53,732 nucleotides of DNA. It comes from Chloroflexota bacterium (GTDB lineage: Bacteria; Chloroflexota; UBA11872). The notes under the pieces were generated by a model, which was given only the letters and a program-made list of their open reading frames with translations, ran no database searches and was not told the DNA's origin. Positions 36,231 to 43,629 of this stretch are shown here, in pieces. The DNA lies in contig JAPPLN010000063.1 in NCBI GenBank assembly GCA_028874175.1, positions 1 through 53,732 on the forward strand. The letters run 5' to 3'. Every line of letters starts with the position of its first letter. Position 1 is the first letter of the stretch. A program made the translations under genes and the position numbers.

Positions 36231-37625
36231 ATGTTCAAGCTCTCGGACGTGTATGCCGCGGCCGGCCAGCCGTTCCCACCCGAGACCCCCGACCCCGACA
36301 TCCCCGCCGCCCACTTCGATAGCCGCCGCATCCAGCCCGGCATGCTCTTCGTCGCCCTTCCCGGAGCCCGCGTCGATGGCAACGACTACATCGTCGACGC
36401 TCTCCGCCGCGGCGCCGCCGCCACCCTCGGCAGCCGCGTCGACCCCGAACACCCGAGCTGGCGCCAGGTCACCGCCCCCGACGCGCTCGCCGCCTTCCAG
36501 CAACTCGCCCGTGGTCTCCGCAGCCAGTCCGACGCCGCATTCATCGGCGTCACCGGCAGCAACGGCAAGACCTCCACCAAACAGGCCCTGGCCGCCGCCC
36601 TCGGCGGTCACGGACGCACCCTCGCCACCGATCGCAGCGAAAACACCGACGTCGGCGTCCCCACCACCCTCGCCCGCCTGCGCCCGGATCACCGCTACGC
36701 CGTCATCGAGATGGGCGCTCAGATCCGCGGCGAAATCGAGTCCTACTGCCGCGTCGCCGCCCCCGACGCCGCCGTCATCACCAGCATCTCCGGCGCCCAC
36801 ATCGGCCTCTTCGGCTCCATTGAGAACATCGTCCAGGCCAAGTCCGAACTCCTCACAGCCCTGCCCGCTGACGCCCCCGCCGTCCTCCCCGCCGACAGCC
36901 GCTGGCTCCCCCAACTCCGCGCCAGTGCCCCCGGCCCCGTCCTCACCTTCGGCCGCGACCTAACCGCCGATATCGTCGTGAACGGCCAGGTCACCCTTGA
37001 CGGAACAACCGTCTCGCTCGACACGTCCCACGGACCCAGCCAGATCCACGCCGCCGGCATCGCCGGCCCCATCGACCTCGTCTTCGGCGCTGCCGCCGCC
37101 ACTGTCCTGGCCCTTGGTCTCGACCTCCAACCGGCGCTCGACGCCCTGCACACCTTCCAGCCCGCCCCCCACCGCATGACCCTCCGCCGCACCCCCGCTG
37201 GCGCCACCCTCCTCGACGACACCTACAACGCCAACGCCGCCTCCATGCTCGCGGCCCTCGACACCCTCGCCCAACTCCCGGTTGAAGGCCGCCGCATCGC
37301 CGTCCTCGGCGACATGCTCGAACTCGGCGACGAGTCCACCCGCGACCACCATCGGGTCGGCCGGACAGCAGCGGAATCCGACATCCTCATCGCCATTGGC
37401 CAGGACGCCGCCGACCTGGCGCGAGGCGCGAGAGAATCCGGCATGCCTGAGGAACGCCTCGTCCTGCTCTCAGCCACTCTCGACGACACCGACTCCCTCA
37501 CCGCCGCCCGCGAATCCCTCGAAACCCACCTCCGCGACACCCTCCAACCCAACGACGCCGTCCTCCTCAAAGCCAGCAACGGCATCGGCCTCGGCCCGAT
37601 CGCCGACGCCCTATTCGAGTCCTAG
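36231..37625 (+). CDS. murF: UDP-MurNAc-tripeptide D-alanyl-D-alanine ligase MurF
   Basis: A 464-residue Mur ligase adding D-Ala-D-Ala to the peptidoglycan precursor in the cytoplasm. Domain order: UDP-binding N-domain (HFDSRRIQPGMLFVALPGARVDG, the MurF substrate motif), central ATPase with GVTGSNGKTSTKQALAA (~108), IEMGAQIRGEIESYC, and the C-terminal ligase domain with LLDDTYNANAASMLAALDTL and AVLGDMLELGDES. Length is normal. ATG start, directly after the APH-fold gene. With the MraY-like gene it forms a MraY-x-MurF set; murC/D/E/G are not in the window. Confidence 0.95.
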   Translation: MFKLSDVYAAAGQPFPPETPDPDIPAAHFDSRRIQPGMLFVALPGARVDGNDYIVDALRRGAAATLGSRVDPEHPSWRQVTAPDALAAFQQLARGLRSQSDAAFIGVTGSNGKTSTKQALAAALGGHGRTLATDRSENTDVGVPTTLARLRPDHRYAVIEMGAQIRGEIESYCRVAAPDAAVITSISGAHIGLFGSIENIVQAKSELLTALPADAPAVLPADSRWLPQLRASAPGPVLTFGRDLTADIVVNGQVTLDGTTVSLDTSHGPSQIHAAGIAGPIDLVFGAAAATVLALGLDLQPALDALHTFQPAPHRMTLRRTPAGATLLDDTYNANAASMLAALDTLAQLPVEGRRIAVLGDMLELGDESTRDHHRVGRTAAESDILIAIGQDAADLARGARESGMPEERLVLLSATLDDTDSLTAARESLETHLRDTLQPNDAVLLKASNGIGLGPIADALFES

Positions 37626-37648
37626 CCACCCCCAGCCGAACCCGCCGT

Positions 37649-37681
37649 CTCCCTTGACAGGAGAGGGCTGGGCCGAGGGTG
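37649..37681 (+). repeat. Partial dispersed repeat downstream of murF
   Basis: CTCCCTTGACAGGAGAGGG forms a short hairpin followed by CTGGGCCGAGGGTGGC, matching the hairpin and 3' portion of the repeat family in plus orientation. It could act as the murF terminator. Confidence 0.5.
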
Positions 37682-37735
37682 GCTGCCGAAGTGAAGCAGC
37701 CAGGCCGAAGTCGAGCACTCTCCCCCGGGCTCGCC

Positions 37736-37809
37736 CCTCTTCACCCTCTCCAAGGGGAGAGGCAGGTTCGGCCGTCTTCGGCCGAAACCGGTGAGGGGTC
37801 TGCCGGGCA
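37736..37809 (+). repeat. Dispersed REP-like repeat, medium copy
   Basis: CTCTTCACCCTCTCCAAGG, GGAGAGGCAGGTTCGGCCG and AAACCGGTGAGGGGTCTGCC appear in the same order and orientation as the long copy at 33.5 kb. It lies in the convergent gap between murF and the methyltransferase-like gene. Confidence 0.75.
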
Positions 37810-37881
37810 ACCAGCTTCGGATTGCAAAGAACGTTTCCCGAGAGCAAGGCCCAGTTATACAAGGCCATCTAGGAGTCTGAG

Positions 37882-38829
37882 CTACAACTCCATCGGCGCG
37901 GGCCCTGTCGGCGCTGGCGGCGGCGGCGCCTTCCCTGCCTTCGCCGCCCGCCGCTGTTCCAGTCGCTCTTTCCTGGCTTCCTCGTCGCGGTAATTCCGGA
38001 TCCAGGTCGACGAAAACTCGTCCATCCCATGCACCAGGTTCGCCGCCAGCACCGCGTGCCGCGTCTCCTTGTGCGTCATGTCCAGGATCGCGGCCGTCAG
38101 ACCCGCTTCGATGGCCATCAGCAGCGCCGCGGCATTCAGCGGCCGCCGGTTCGGCAGCCCGAACGACACGTTGCTCAGCCCGATGCTCATGTTCATCCCA
38201 TCCTCTTCGGCCAGGATGTGGATCGCCTGGATCAGTCCGGGGCCATACGTGTCGCTCGCCCCGATCGGCAGGCACACCGGGTCGATGATGATGTCCTCGG
38301 GCTTCACCCCGTGCTCGCCTGCCGCCGCGATCAGATCACGCGCGTTTTCCACGCGTTCGGCGGCGTTCTCGGGCATCGCCGCCCCGCCCTTCGTACACAT
38401 CCCGATCATGGCCGCCCCGTGCTCCGCGATCGCCGGCAGCAGCTCGTCCATGTACTCCGCCTCGAACGGCACCGAATTGACAATTGGCCGTCCTTCCGCC
38501 ACTTCCAGACCGGCCAGCAGCACGTCCACGGTGTAGCTGTCCACGCTCACCGGAACGTCCACCGCCTCCTGCACCGCCCGCACCGCGTCCCGCATCTTCC
38601 GCTCTTCGATGTCGTGATGCGGATCGCCCGTATTCACGTCGATCACCCGCGCTCCGGCCCGCACCTGCCGTTTGGCGTCGCGCTGCACGTAGGCCCAGTT
38701 CCCTGTGTCGTACGCCCGCTGCAGCCGCGGCTTATTCGTCGGGTTCAGGCGCTCGCCAATCGGCGTAAACGGCCCCTCACGGCTGACCACGACCTCCAGC
38801 CCGTCACGGCCTCTCAAAACTGTATTCAC
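37882..38829 (-). CDS. Pterin-binding methyltransferase-like protein (AcsE/MetH family)
   Basis: A 315-residue TIM-barrel of the pterin-binding family. FTPIGERLNPTNKPRLQRA is the GERINPT motif of methyltetrahydrofolate:corrinoid methyltransferases; GARVIDVNTGDPHHD, VPVSVDSYTVDVL, IIIDPVCLPIG and SNVSFGLPNRRPLN fit AcsE/MetH pterin domains better than dihydropteroate synthase. Likely moves a methyl group from methyl-H4folate to a corrinoid protein, but no corrinoid protein is next to it. The C-terminal ~30 residues are Lys/Arg then Ala/Pro-rich (KAPPPPAPTGPAP). GTG start. Lies downstream of folP on the same strand. Confidence 0.83.
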   Translation of the reverse strand: MNTVLRGRDGLEVVVSREGPFTPIGERLNPTNKPRLQRAYDTGNWAYVQRDAKRQVRAGARVIDVNTGDPHHDIEERKMRDAVRAVQEAVDVPVSVDSYTVDVLLAGLEVAEGRPIVNSVPFEAEYMDELLPAIAEHGAAMIGMCTKGGAAMPENAAERVENARDLIAAAGEHGVKPEDIIIDPVCLPIGASDTYGPGLIQAIHILAEEDGMNMSIGLSNVSFGLPNRRPLNAAALLMAIEAGLTAAILDMTHKETRHAVLAANLVHGMDEFSSTWIRNYRDEEARKERLEQRRAAKAGKAPPPPAPTGPAPMEL

Positions 38830-38926
38830 AGAACGTCAAACCTCACAGATGGCACGGGAATCCCAAGGCCAGGCTCGGGCGGCCAAAAAGCATACGCCCG
38901 CCATCCTCCCCCTTCAACGCCAGCCT

Positions 38927-38974
38927 TGTGGCCCACGCTGCGCGCCCTGTGGCCCAGGCTGCGCGCAGCCTGGG
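38927..38974. repeat. 21-base imperfect tandem repeat with a 22-base palindrome
   Basis: TGTGGCCCACGCTGCGCGC (38927 on) and TGTGGCCCAGGCTGCGCGC (38948 on) are near-identical adjacent units. The second runs into a perfect palindrome, CCCAGGCT-GCGCGC-AGCCTGGG (38953-38974), which can form a strong hairpin between folP and the downstream gene, so it may terminate or attenuate that transcript. Confidence 0.5.
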
Positions 38975-39012
38975 ACCCGCGCACCCTCGCGCCCATACCC
39001 CGCACCCGCCGC

Positions 39013-39888
39013 CTATCGATACAACGCATCCGCCACCGCCACCGCCCTCCGCGTCGCCGCCACGTCATGCACCCGCACCATGTCCGCGCCCTTGGCCACC
39101 GCCGCCACCGCCGCCGCCAGCGACCCTTCCAACCGTTCGGCTGGCGCCTGCCCGGTCAGTTCACCGATAAACGACTTCCGCGACACTCCCACCAGCAGCG
39201 GGAGTCCGATCTCGCGCAAGGTCTCCAGCTTCCGCAGCAACTCCACGTTCTGCGCCGGCGTCTTCCCGAACCCGATCCCCGGATCGAAAATCAGCGCCTG
39301 CTGCGCAATCCCCGCCTCCAGCGCCACGTCCACCAGCTTCAGCCCCTCCCGCATCACGTCCCCGACAACGTCGTCATACCGAACCCCTCGGTACTGCCCG
39401 CCGAGATCCGTATGCACCGCCCGCGCCCGCCGGCTGTGCATCACCACCACCGGCACCCCCGTCCCCGCCGCAAGCTCGGCCATTCCCGGATCGTCCCGCA
39501 GCCCGCTCACGTCGTTGATCGCGTCGGCCCCGGCCACGATCGCCCGCTCCGCCACCACCGCCTTCCGCGTATCGATCGAAATCGGCAGGTCCAGGTCATG
39601 CGAGCGCACCGCCTCGATCGCAGGCAGCACCCGCGCCAGCTCCGTTTCGGCGTCCACCGGCGCAGCCCCGGGACGCGTCGACTCTCCCCCGATATCGATC
39701 ACGTCCGGCGCCTCGTCCACCAGCTCCCGCACCCGCCGCTCCAGCGTCTCCGGATCCGCCGCCACCCCGTCTCCGCTGAACGAATCCGGCGTCGCGTTCA
39801 GCACCCCCATCACATACGTCCGCACGCCCCACGCCAACTCACGCGTCCCAATCCGCAGACTCGCGGCCTTTGCTACCTGCACAAGCAC
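39013..39888 (-). CDS. folP: Dihydropteroate synthase
   Basis: A 291-residue folate-synthesis enzyme condensing p-aminobenzoate with the pterin diphosphate. Signature 1 is YVMGVLNATPDSFSGDG, signature 2 is VIDIGGESTRPGAAPVDAETELARV; ISIDTRKAVVAERAI, INDVSGLRDDP, VVMHSR, IFDPGIGFGKTPAQN, VGVSRKSFIG and the terminal VRVHDVAATRRAVAVADAL complete the barrel. The GTG at 39888 (CAGCGG just upstream) or GTG at 39882 is the likely start; the longer open frame upstream overlaps the divergent lipoprotein gene and has no homology. Confidence 0.95.
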   Translation of the reverse strand: MLVQVAKAASLRIGTRELAWGVRTYVMGVLNATPDSFSGDGVAADPETLERRVRELVDEAPDVIDIGGESTRPGAAPVDAETELARVLPAIEAVRSHDLDLPISIDTRKAVVAERAIVAGADAINDVSGLRDDPGMAELAAGTGVPVVVMHSRRARAVHTDLGGQYRGVRYDDVVGDVMREGLKLVDVALEAGIAQQALIFDPGIGFGKTPAQNVELLRKLETLREIGLPLLVGVSRKSFIGELTGQAPAERLEGSLAAAVAAVAKGADMVRVHDVAATRRAVAVADALYR

Positions 39889-39950
39889 CCGCTGACAGGC
39901 GATACTGGGAACGACGCGACGGAGTATTGCACCAGACCCGGGATCATCCC

Positions 39951-40430
39951 TTGAACTCCACACACCACGCTCGACCCGTAGCGCGCCGCTCGCTCCTCCG
40001 CCTGGCTGGCCTGGCCGCGCCGCTCGTCCTCGCCTTAGCCGCCTGCGGCGAAGCAGTCTCCGAACCGGAGCCAACGCCGGAGCCGGAAGTCACCCAACAG
40101 CCCCTCGGTGAAAACCTTGCCGCTCAACTCCCGGCCATGCCCGAAATGCGCGCCGGCCGCACCGACCACCTGGAGCGCCGAACCGAAACCGGTCGTTTCG
40201 ACCGCGCCGTCTACTTCTCCGAGCTCACCGCCGGCCACGTCCTCAACTTCTACCTGGACGAAATGCCCGCCCTCGGCTGGAAGGAACTCTCGCGCTCCGA
40301 ACTCACCGCCCGCGGCGGCGAACTCGAATACGAGAGCCCCAACGGCACCCAGCACCTCCTCATCAAGGTCGAACGCCGCGCCCGCGACACCTCCTCAGCC
40401 GTCCTCGAACTCACCACCACCCGCAGCTAA
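39951..40430 (+). CDS. Predicted lipoprotein of unknown function
   Basis: A 159-residue protein from a TTG start. A basic N-terminus (ARPVARRSLLRLAG) and hydrophobic stretch end in the lipobox LALAAC, followed by an acidic/Pro-rich linker (EPEPTPEPEV). The ~110-residue mature part resembles small two-layer folds (FDRAVYFSELTAGHVLNFYLDEMPALGWKE), a pattern seen in many Chloroflexota secreted proteins, but I cannot name a family with confidence. Divergent from folP with 62 bases between. Confidence 0.7.
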   Translation: MNSTHHARPVARRSLLRLAGLAAPLVLALAACGEAVSEPEPTPEPEVTQQPLGENLAAQLPAMPEMRAGRTDHLERRTETGRFDRAVYFSELTAGHVLNFYLDEMPALGWKELSRSELTARGGELEYESPNGTQHLLIKVERRARDTSSAVLELTTTRS

Positions 40431-40678
40431 GCCCAACCCCCTACTCGGGCCGCGCTCTTTCGCCCACACTCTCGCGCGCGAGCAACGGCGGATGGCTTCC
40501 AACACTTTGGGCCCGCACCGCTCTTCACCCTCTCCCGATACCTTTGAACAATGGCTCTCAGCGGCGCCGCGGGATGATCGTTGGCCCGCGCCGGGGTGGC
40601 GAGGGAAGGGGAAGCACCCGACGACGCCCACTGAGGCCTGCCCGAGCGCGGTTTCGCCAGGGCGAGAACACCATACGC
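40431..40678. other. Intergenic region with repeat fragment
   Basis: About 250 bases with no convincing gene. CCGCTCTTCACCCTCTCCC at 40518-40536 matches the 5' part of the dispersed repeat family, plus orientation. The right half may belong to the 3' non-coding end of the decayed IS5-type element (GGTGTTCTCGCCCTGGCGAA on the minus strand near 40,660). Confidence 0.4.
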
Positions 40679-41508
40679 CTAGGGCGACGCGGGGGCGCCG
40701 GTCAGCACGCGGACCGCGCGCCGCAGGTTGTAGGCCAGCAGCTTGAACACATCTCGGTGGTATGGCGGGCTAGGCCGCGGGAGCGCACCCGCTGGTAGCC
40801 GTAGGAGCGTTTCAACGTGCCGAACAGGTGCTCCACCGGCCGCCGCACCCGTTTGATCCGGGCGTGGCGACGGCGCGCCGCCGGACTCAGTCGGGGGTGG
40901 TGTTTGCTGGGCCGGCGTCAGCAGCGCGCGCCGCATCAGTTCCGAGTCGGCGTCCACGCCCAGGTGCAGCTTGTAGCCAAAGCGGGCCTGCCGGCCCCGC
41001 CGGGCCCAGGCCGTGTCCGGGTCGCGGGGGCTGCCCGCCTCCGTGGCGCCCCCCTTCGGACGGCGCACCTGCGTGTCCACCAACGTCGCGTCCACCAGCG
41101 TGCCCTGCTTGACCAGCACCCCACGCGCCGCCAGTTGCGCCTCCACCGCCCCGAACAACGCCACGGCCAAGCCGGCCGCGCCAGCTGCGTGCGGAAGCGA
41201 CTGATCGTGGAGTGATCCGGCGCGGGGTCCTGCAGCCCCAACCCCGCAAAGCGCCGGAACGACAACCGCTCCCACAACGCCTCTTCCATCGCCGGATCCG
41301 AGGCCTAGTACCACTGCTGCTGCACCTTGCCCATCAGCAGGGGCGGATAACTCGGCCACCCCACCGGCGCGGCGTGTAGGTCGGCCACCAGCGCTGCCAG
41401 CGGCGCTCAGTCGATGAACTCGGTCCGCCGTTCCAGCCCCGCATTGCGGCCCACCTGCGGCGGCAACCAAGCGTCAATCAGTTCCGGCGGCTGGGTCGAA
41501 CCGTGCAT
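40679..41508 (-). pseudogene. Degraded IS5-type transposase
   Basis: Fragments of one DDE transposase are spread over two frames. From the ATG at 41508 the first part reads MHGSTQPPELIDAW and then hits TGA and TAG stops. EEALWERLSFRRFAGLGLQ and DHSTISRFRTQL (DUF772 region) follow in that frame. A frameshift leads to KQGTLVDATLVDTQVRRPKG and FGYKLHLGVDADSELMRRA in another frame. After an internal deletion of the catalytic middle, FKLLAYNLRRAVRVLTG is the usual C-terminus. Stops, frameshift and deletion make it inactive. The order of motifs fits the IS5/IS1031-like group. Confidence 0.85.
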
Positions 41509-41572
41509 CACCACGATCCTCGGTGGTCAACCTGCTGGTGGTCACCATGCGCCGCGCACCCGGGTTTTTCAA

Positions 41573-41597
41573 AGGTCTTCCAGGAGAGGGAAGACCT
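41573..41597 (-). terminator. Possible terminator hairpin downstream of the cytochrome gene
   Basis: AGGTCTTCC (41573-41581) and GGAAGACCT (41589-41597) pair perfectly over a seven-base loop. In the minus direction it is followed by TTTGAAAAA, a poor T-run, so rho-independent termination is only tentative. Confidence 0.35.
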
Positions 41598-41711
41598 GGC
41601 CATTCGCGGGGAGATTCCATCCGTACGTTCACGACGTGGGGCGTGGGGTGCAAGGAAGACGGGCGGGTCAGAGACGCCGCCCCTACGCAAGATAAGACGG
41701 AAACCGACGGT

Positions 41712-42140
41712 CTAGCAGGTGGGTTGGTATTCGGTGGGGGTGAAGATGCCGGCGGTGAGTTGGAGGTGGCGGACGTAGCAGATGATCTGGTTGACCTGGG
41801 TTTCGGAGACGCCGGGGACGGGGAGCATGTTGCCGAATTGCCAGTGGTGCTGGCGGACGCCGCGGAGCACGGCGAGGTGAAAGGCGGCGTCGCCGTGGTG
41901 GCCGGGGTGGTAGATGCGGTCGATGAGGGTGGGGCCGAGGTTGGTGCCGGTGGCTTCAGGGCCGTGGCATTGGGCGCAGTGGGCGTTGAAGACGGTTTCG
42001 CCCTCACTGGCGGCTGCGTTTAGCTCGGCTGGGGCGGCGGCGGGCTGGGGGGCTGTGTCGTGAGCCTGGTGGGGTGCCCGGGATTCGCCGCAGGCGATTA
42101 GGGCGACGAAAAGAACAAAGAAAAGTGGGAGGGACGCCAT
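41712..42140 (-). CDS. Lipoprotein cytochrome c
   Basis: A 142-residue class I c-type cytochrome. Signal LPLFFVLFVALIAC is a lipobox with Cys17 as lipidation site; a ~30-residue Ala/Pro-rich linker follows. The heme motif is CAQCH (residues 55-59) in GETVFNAHCAQCHGPEATG, and the sixth ligand is probably the Met of FGNMLPVPG. GPTLIDRIYHPGHHGDAAF is the usual loop between them. A membrane-tethered electron carrier on the outside of the cytoplasmic membrane is expected. ATG at 42140 with GGGAGGGA upstream; an open frame continues upstream without homology. It lies 93 bases downstream of a Gfo/Idh gene. Confidence 0.92.
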   Translation of the reverse strand: MASLPLFFVLFVALIACGESRAPHQAHDTAPQPAAAPAELNAAASEGETVFNAHCAQCHGPEATGTNLGPTLIDRIYHPGHHGDAAFHLAVLRGVRQHHWQFGNMLPVPGVSETQVNQIICYVRHLQLTAGIFTPTEYQPTC

Positions 42141-42233
42141 GGTGGTGGGATGGCGCCCCTCCCGAGATGCCCTGGCCGGGGGAGCGCAGGGCGCCTTCCG
42201 GGGCGTCGGAAGGCAACTGGATGTCATGTGAGG

Positions 42234-43298
42234 TTACATGTCGACGATGGGCATGGTAACGCGGACGTTGCCGCCAGCGGAGGATTGGAGGGCGCCGAGC
42301 AGGATTTCCATGACCTGGCGGGCTTCGATGGGTCCGCAGGTGGGGGTTCCGCCGTTGTTGATGAGGCTAATGAGCTCGACGACGGCGCCGGCGATGTGGC
42401 CCTGGGTGTACTGGGTATGCGGAATGTCGGAGGTGACGAGGGTGCGGGATTCGTTGACGGTGGTGAGGGTGGCCCGCTCCTGATTGACGCGCAGGATGCC
42501 GTCGCTGCCGAAGACGTCGACATCAAACACGCCGGGCATGGGCTTGCACATGTTCCAGAAGGCGCGGACATCGTTGTCGTACTCGATTAGGATGCTGACG
42601 GCGGGGTCGGTGTCGGGGTCGTGGCCGCCGTCGCTGGCGTAGCGTGGGCCGTAGTCCTCGAAGTTGATCTCGTTGACGGCGTAGACGGCGGTGGGGTTGC
42701 CCTGGGCGTACCAGTTGATGGTGTCGCACATGTGGGTGCCGTTGCGGAAGAGCATGGCGCGGGGGCCGCCCTGGTTGGCGACGACGCGCTTGACGTCGCC
42801 GATGGCGCCTTGCTCGATGAGCTGGGCGGCCTGGACCCAGGGGAACATCCAGCGGCGGGAGTGGTCGACGAGGAAGGGGATGCCGGCCTTGGTGACGGCA
42901 TCGATGATGCGGTCGGCGTCGGCGAGGGAGGAGGCGATGGGCTTCTCACAGAGGATGCCCTTGACGCCGGCTTCGGCGCCGTCGATGCAGATCTGGGCGT
43001 GGACGTTGTCGCCGGTGACGACGCTGAGGATGTCGAGGTTTTCCTTTTCGAGCATCTCGACGTGGCTGGTGTAGGTGTTGACCTCGGGGAGGGCTTCGTT
43101 CCAGTCGGCGTTGAAGTTGGCGATGGCACCTTCGTCAAGGTCGCAGACGGCGACGACTTCGGTGTCGGCGACATGGTGGTAGGCGGCCACATGGGAGTGG
43201 GGCATGGCCGTGCCCCAGCCGGGTTCCGCTCCGACGGCGGCCGGCCGCTGGCCGATTCCGGTAAGTCCCACAACGCCGGCGCGCATTTGATCGCTCAT
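42234..43298 (-). CDS. Gfo/Idh/MocA-family oxidoreductase
   Basis: A 354-residue NAD(P)-dependent sugar/inositol-type dehydrogenase. The Rossmann start is MRAGVVGLTGIGQ; the EKP motif is GILCEKPIASSLADAD, and VDHSRRWMFPWVQAAQLIEQG leads into the C-terminal alpha/beta domain (GTHMCDTINWYAQG, with the active-site His/Asp region). The substrate is not predictable. The ATG at 43298 has GGAGG six bases upstream, which decides the start. A second, clearly related Gfo/Idh gene lies at 44.8 kb on the other strand. Confidence 0.9.
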   Translation of the reverse strand: MSDQMRAGVVGLTGIGQRPAAVGAEPGWGTAMPHSHVAAYHHVADTEVVAVCDLDEGAIANFNADWNEALPEVNTYTSHVEMLEKENLDILSVVTGDNVHAQICIDGAEAGVKGILCEKPIASSLADADRIIDAVTKAGIPFLVDHSRRWMFPWVQAAQLIEQGAIGDVKRVVANQGGPRAMLFRNGTHMCDTINWYAQGNPTAVYAVNEINFEDYGPRYASDGGHDPDTDPAVSILIEYDNDVRAFWNMCKPMPGVFDVDVFGSDGILRVNQERATLTTVNESRTLVTSDIPHTQYTQGHIAGAVVELISLINNGGTPTCGPIEARQVMEILLGALQSSAGGNVRVTMPIVDM

Positions 43299-43350
43299 GA
43301 GTGCCTCCGTGGCAACCCGCACGCCGGGCCGAGCCGGCGGCTGGGAACTG

Positions 43351-43378
43351 ATTGTACGGCGCGGGGGACGGGGGCGAA
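43351..43378 (-). promoter_or_regulatory. Candidate promoter for the Gfo/Idh-cytochrome unit
   Basis: On the minus strand TTCGCC (43378-43373) and TACAAT (43356-43351) are separated by 16 bases, about 53 bases upstream of the ATG. The -10 matches 5 of 6 consensus bases; the -35 is weak. Confidence 0.35.
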
Positions 43379-43444
43379 GCCAAGAAGACTGCTCACCGGG
43401 GCGTTTCGCCTTGAGTGACATTTGCGCAACCCCAGGAATGGTTG

Positions 43445-43544
43445 CCCCGAAGACCCCTCACCGATTTCCGGCGAAGACGCCGGAATCCTTCGGCAAGCTC
43501 AGGACAGGTTCTGCCTCTCCCCCTGGAGAGGGTAAAGAGCCGCC
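43445..43544 (-). repeat. Dispersed REP-like repeat, inverted copy
   Basis: Read on the minus strand: GGCTCTTTACCCTCTCC, GGGGGAGAGGCAGAACC, TGTCCTGAGCTTGCCGAAGG, then GAAATCGGTGAGGGGTCTTC. It shares ends with the plus-oriented copies to the left, with a variant centre containing CCTGAGCTTGCCGAA also found in the 46.7-kb copy. Confidence 0.75.
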
Positions 43545-43629
43545 AGATCATCGAGGACAAAGGGCGTTGCGCAGGAGTATCCACGGGGACAGGGCGAAAG
43601 AGTCACCGCAACTTTGAGGGTGCGGGGGG

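Noticed and set aside
41398-41412. TGA inside the transposase remnant as another selenocysteine
   Set aside because: The same gene also has a TAG, a frameshift and an internal deletion, so it is simple decay.
40600-42300. Replication origin with DnaA boxes at the skew switch
   Set aside because: I found no TTATCCACA-like boxes, dnaA, dnaN or AT-rich unwinding region. The skew switch is reported, but an origin is not claimed.
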